From: RQOF01 sp964394475
Lineage (GTDB): Bacteria > Calditrichota > Calditrichia > RBG-13-44-9
DNA length: 14,796 bases
Assembly: GCA_964394475.1 (NCBI GenBank)
Contig: CAYMXZ010000076.1
Coordinates: 1-14,796 of the forward strand
Reading direction: 5' to 3'
Shown: positions 13,588-14,796 of the stretch, one piece after another
Position numbering within the stretch: the stretch's first letter is position 1
How the letters are laid out: every line of letters starts with the position of its first letter
The notes under the pieces: model-generated
Databases searched by the model: none
Told to the model about the DNA's origin: nothing
The model's input: only the letters and a program-made list of their open reading frames with translations
Position numbers and translations under genes: made by a program

Positions 13588-14622
13588 CTATTTTCTATTG
13601 ACGAAATGATCCCACCCTTTTGGTTGTAAAGCAATTTTCTCTCCTTTATTGTTTTGAAAATAATAGTCTTCAATATCGGGAAGAATTTTCCCGATTTCGG
13701 TGAGCGGAAGAGAAAAACGATTACGCAGTACCTCCATTTGTTCCTTCGATACCTCTGGATGAACCGTGAATAATAGTTCGTAATCCTCTCCGCGGTGCAG
13801 GGCCAGATCGAAAACAGAGGTACCGGTCATAGACGATATTTCATGAATATTCTTTGCCAGTGGTAATTGATCAAAGTTTATCATCGCTCCAACTTTGCTC
13901 ATTTCACAGATATGATATAAATCACCAGCTAATCCATCGCTGATATCAATCATGGCGGATACGAAATCCAGCCGGGCTAATTCTTTTCCCAGCTCGATTC
14001 TGGGTTGCGGATGAATATGAGCCTCAACTTCCGGTCGAAATTTTTCGGGATAGTTCGTTCCATATTTTTGCAGTACTTCAAAACCGGCACCGGAAGCACC
14101 CAATTTTCCACTGACCAGGATTCGGTCACCGGCTCTGGCTCCGCTGCGCGTGCGAAAATGCGGCAAATTTATCTCTCCCAGCAGGGTGATGTCCACAATT
14201 AGTTTATCGGCACTGCGGGCCAGATTGCCTCCTATGATTGCTGCGGACGCCGAATATAATTCATCCTTCATTCCGGAAAAGAGTGAATCGTATGCTTCTA
14301 CAGAAAGTGAAGGCGGAAGCCCCAGTGACACCAGAGCGTAGCGCGGTGTTCCACCCATCGCGGCAATATCGCTTAAATTCACCGCCATGGCTCGCTGACC
14401 AATCTGATAAGGAGACATATATTCCCGCCGAAAGTGTTGTCCTTCGATCTGGATATCACAGGTGAGAATGAAGGCTCGCTGGTCGTCTACTTTGATCAGA
14501 GCCGCATCATCGCCGATATCCACCAATAATTGCGGATCATTTACTTTCGGTAATATTTTTTTAATGCGGTCAATAAGGGAAAATTCACCAATTTCCGCGA
14601 TGGTGGGTGGTTTATGTTTCAT
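13588..14622 (-). CDS. thiL: Thiamine-monophosphate kinase
   Basis: Cytoplasmic ATP-dependent kinase that converts thiamine monophosphate to thiamine diphosphate, the active cofactor. The 344-residue length is within the family range. Seen: GEFSLIDRI (12-20), VDIGDDAALI (34-43), TCDIQIEGQHFRR (54-66), RAMAVNLSDIAAMGG (77-91), then GASGAGFEVL in the middle and a late SAMIDISDGLAGDLYHI, followed by LALHRGEDYELLF. These are the PurM-like ATP/Mg-binding motifs of ThiL. A PurM or HypE relative would lack the GEF.LI start and the DISDGL/GEDYEL pair as seen here. Its ATG overlaps the thiE stop codon (ATGA), indicating translational coupling, with GAGAG about 11 bases upstream inside thiE. Confidence 0.96.
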   Translation of the reverse strand: MKHKPPTIAEIGEFSLIDRIKKILPKVNDPQLLVDIGDDAALIKVDDQRAFILTCDIQIEGQHFRREYMSPYQIGQRAMAVNLSDIAAMGGTPRYALVSLGLPPSLSVEAYDSLFSGMKDELYSASAAIIGGNLARSADKLIVDITLLGEINLPHFRTRSGARAGDRILVSGKLGASGAGFEVLQKYGTNYPEKFRPEVEAHIHPQPRIELGKELARLDFVSAMIDISDGLAGDLYHICEMSKVGAMINFDQLPLAKNIHEISSMTGTSVFDLALHRGEDYELLFTVHPEVSKEQMEVLRNRFSLPLTEIGKILPDIEDYYFQNNKGEKIALQPKGWDHFVNRK

Positions 14623-14796
14623 TTTATATTTTTCTCTCTCAGGATAATTGATTTGATTTGCCGGGCGGATTCGCTGACGTTTTCGGCGGAAATGATCGCC
14701 GAAATGATGGCGACCGCATTAGCCCCTCCCTGAATCACACTCGCCACATTCTCTCTGTTTATCCCACCGATAGCAACTAATGGTAAGCGGCAATTG
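14619..14796 (-). CDS. thiE: Thiamine-phosphate synthase, C-terminal fragment (cut by window end)
   Basis: The last 58 codons of a frame entering from the window edge. ThiE joins HMP-diphosphate with thiazole phosphate to give thiamine monophosphate. The visible end reads PLVAIGGINRENV, then a GGANAVAIISAI segment, then a helical tail ending REKNIK. This matches the last two beta-alpha units of the ThiE TIM barrel, where P.VAIGGI binds the phosphate. Its TGA overlaps the thiL ATG by four bases. With ThiL and ThiD downstream, the assignment is safe even though the catalytic half is outside the window. Any TPP riboswitch would lie upstream, also outside. Confidence 0.88.
   Translation of the reverse strand, partial: NCRLPLVAIGGINRENVASVIQGGANAVAIISAIISAENVSESARQIKSIILREKNIK

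Noticed and set aside
13588..14622. Several short plus-strand frames opposite thiL
   Set aside because: They are antisense shadows of an intact ThiL with complete motifs.
1..14796. Search for insertion sequences, CRISPR arrays, tRNA/rRNA genes and phage genes
   Set aside because: No transposase, terminal repeats, regularly spaced repeats or RNA-gene signatures were visible on either strand.

Overview
The window looks like chromosomal DNA from a Gram-negative bacterium of the Bacteroidota/FCB type, possibly a relative of Calditrichota or KSB1. That placement is an inference. It rests on a bacterial group II geranylgeranylglyceryl phosphate (GGGP) synthase, LPS-type heptose genes, moderate-to-low GC, and several genes with no visible Shine-Dalgarno sequence. 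I see no mobile element, CRISPR array, tRNA or rRNA. No stretch without a gene exceeds about 275 bases.

Layout. (1) Positions 1-4577, minus strand: a surface-glycan assembly block. In transcription order it holds a Wzx-type flippase, a GT2 glycosyltransferase, a GT4 glycosyltransferase, and a second GT4 glycosyltransferase cut by the window start. (2) Positions 4744-6797, minus strand: gmhB, a GGGP synthase and gmhA. gmhB is closed off on both sides by intrinsic terminators, so the GGGP synthase and gmhA probably form a separate two-gene unit. (3) Positions 6879-9369, minus strand: a galT-like gene and glgA in one operon, closed by a strong terminator. (4) Positions 9643-11828, plus strand: a DUF2188-like protein, three small genes I do not recognise (one probably exported, one single-span membrane protein, one soluble and helical) and a DedA-family membrane protein. 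(5) Positions 11989-14796, minus strand: thiE (cut by the window end), thiL and thiD for thiamine diphosphate synthesis, then an SDR-type NAD(P)-binding protein.

How the parts fit. GmhA and GmhB supply early steps of ADP-heptose synthesis, and the flippase and glycosyltransferases build and export a glycan, so 1-6797 is mostly envelope biogenesis. The GGGP synthase would add an archaeal-type ether-lipid precursor (sn-glycerol-1-phosphate carrying an isoprenoid) to this envelope set. GlgA makes glycogen from ADP-glucose. The GalT-like partner may supply UDP-galactose/glucose-1-phosphate interconversion or act on ADP-glucose directly. The plus-strand patch of short genes is the least explained part of the window.
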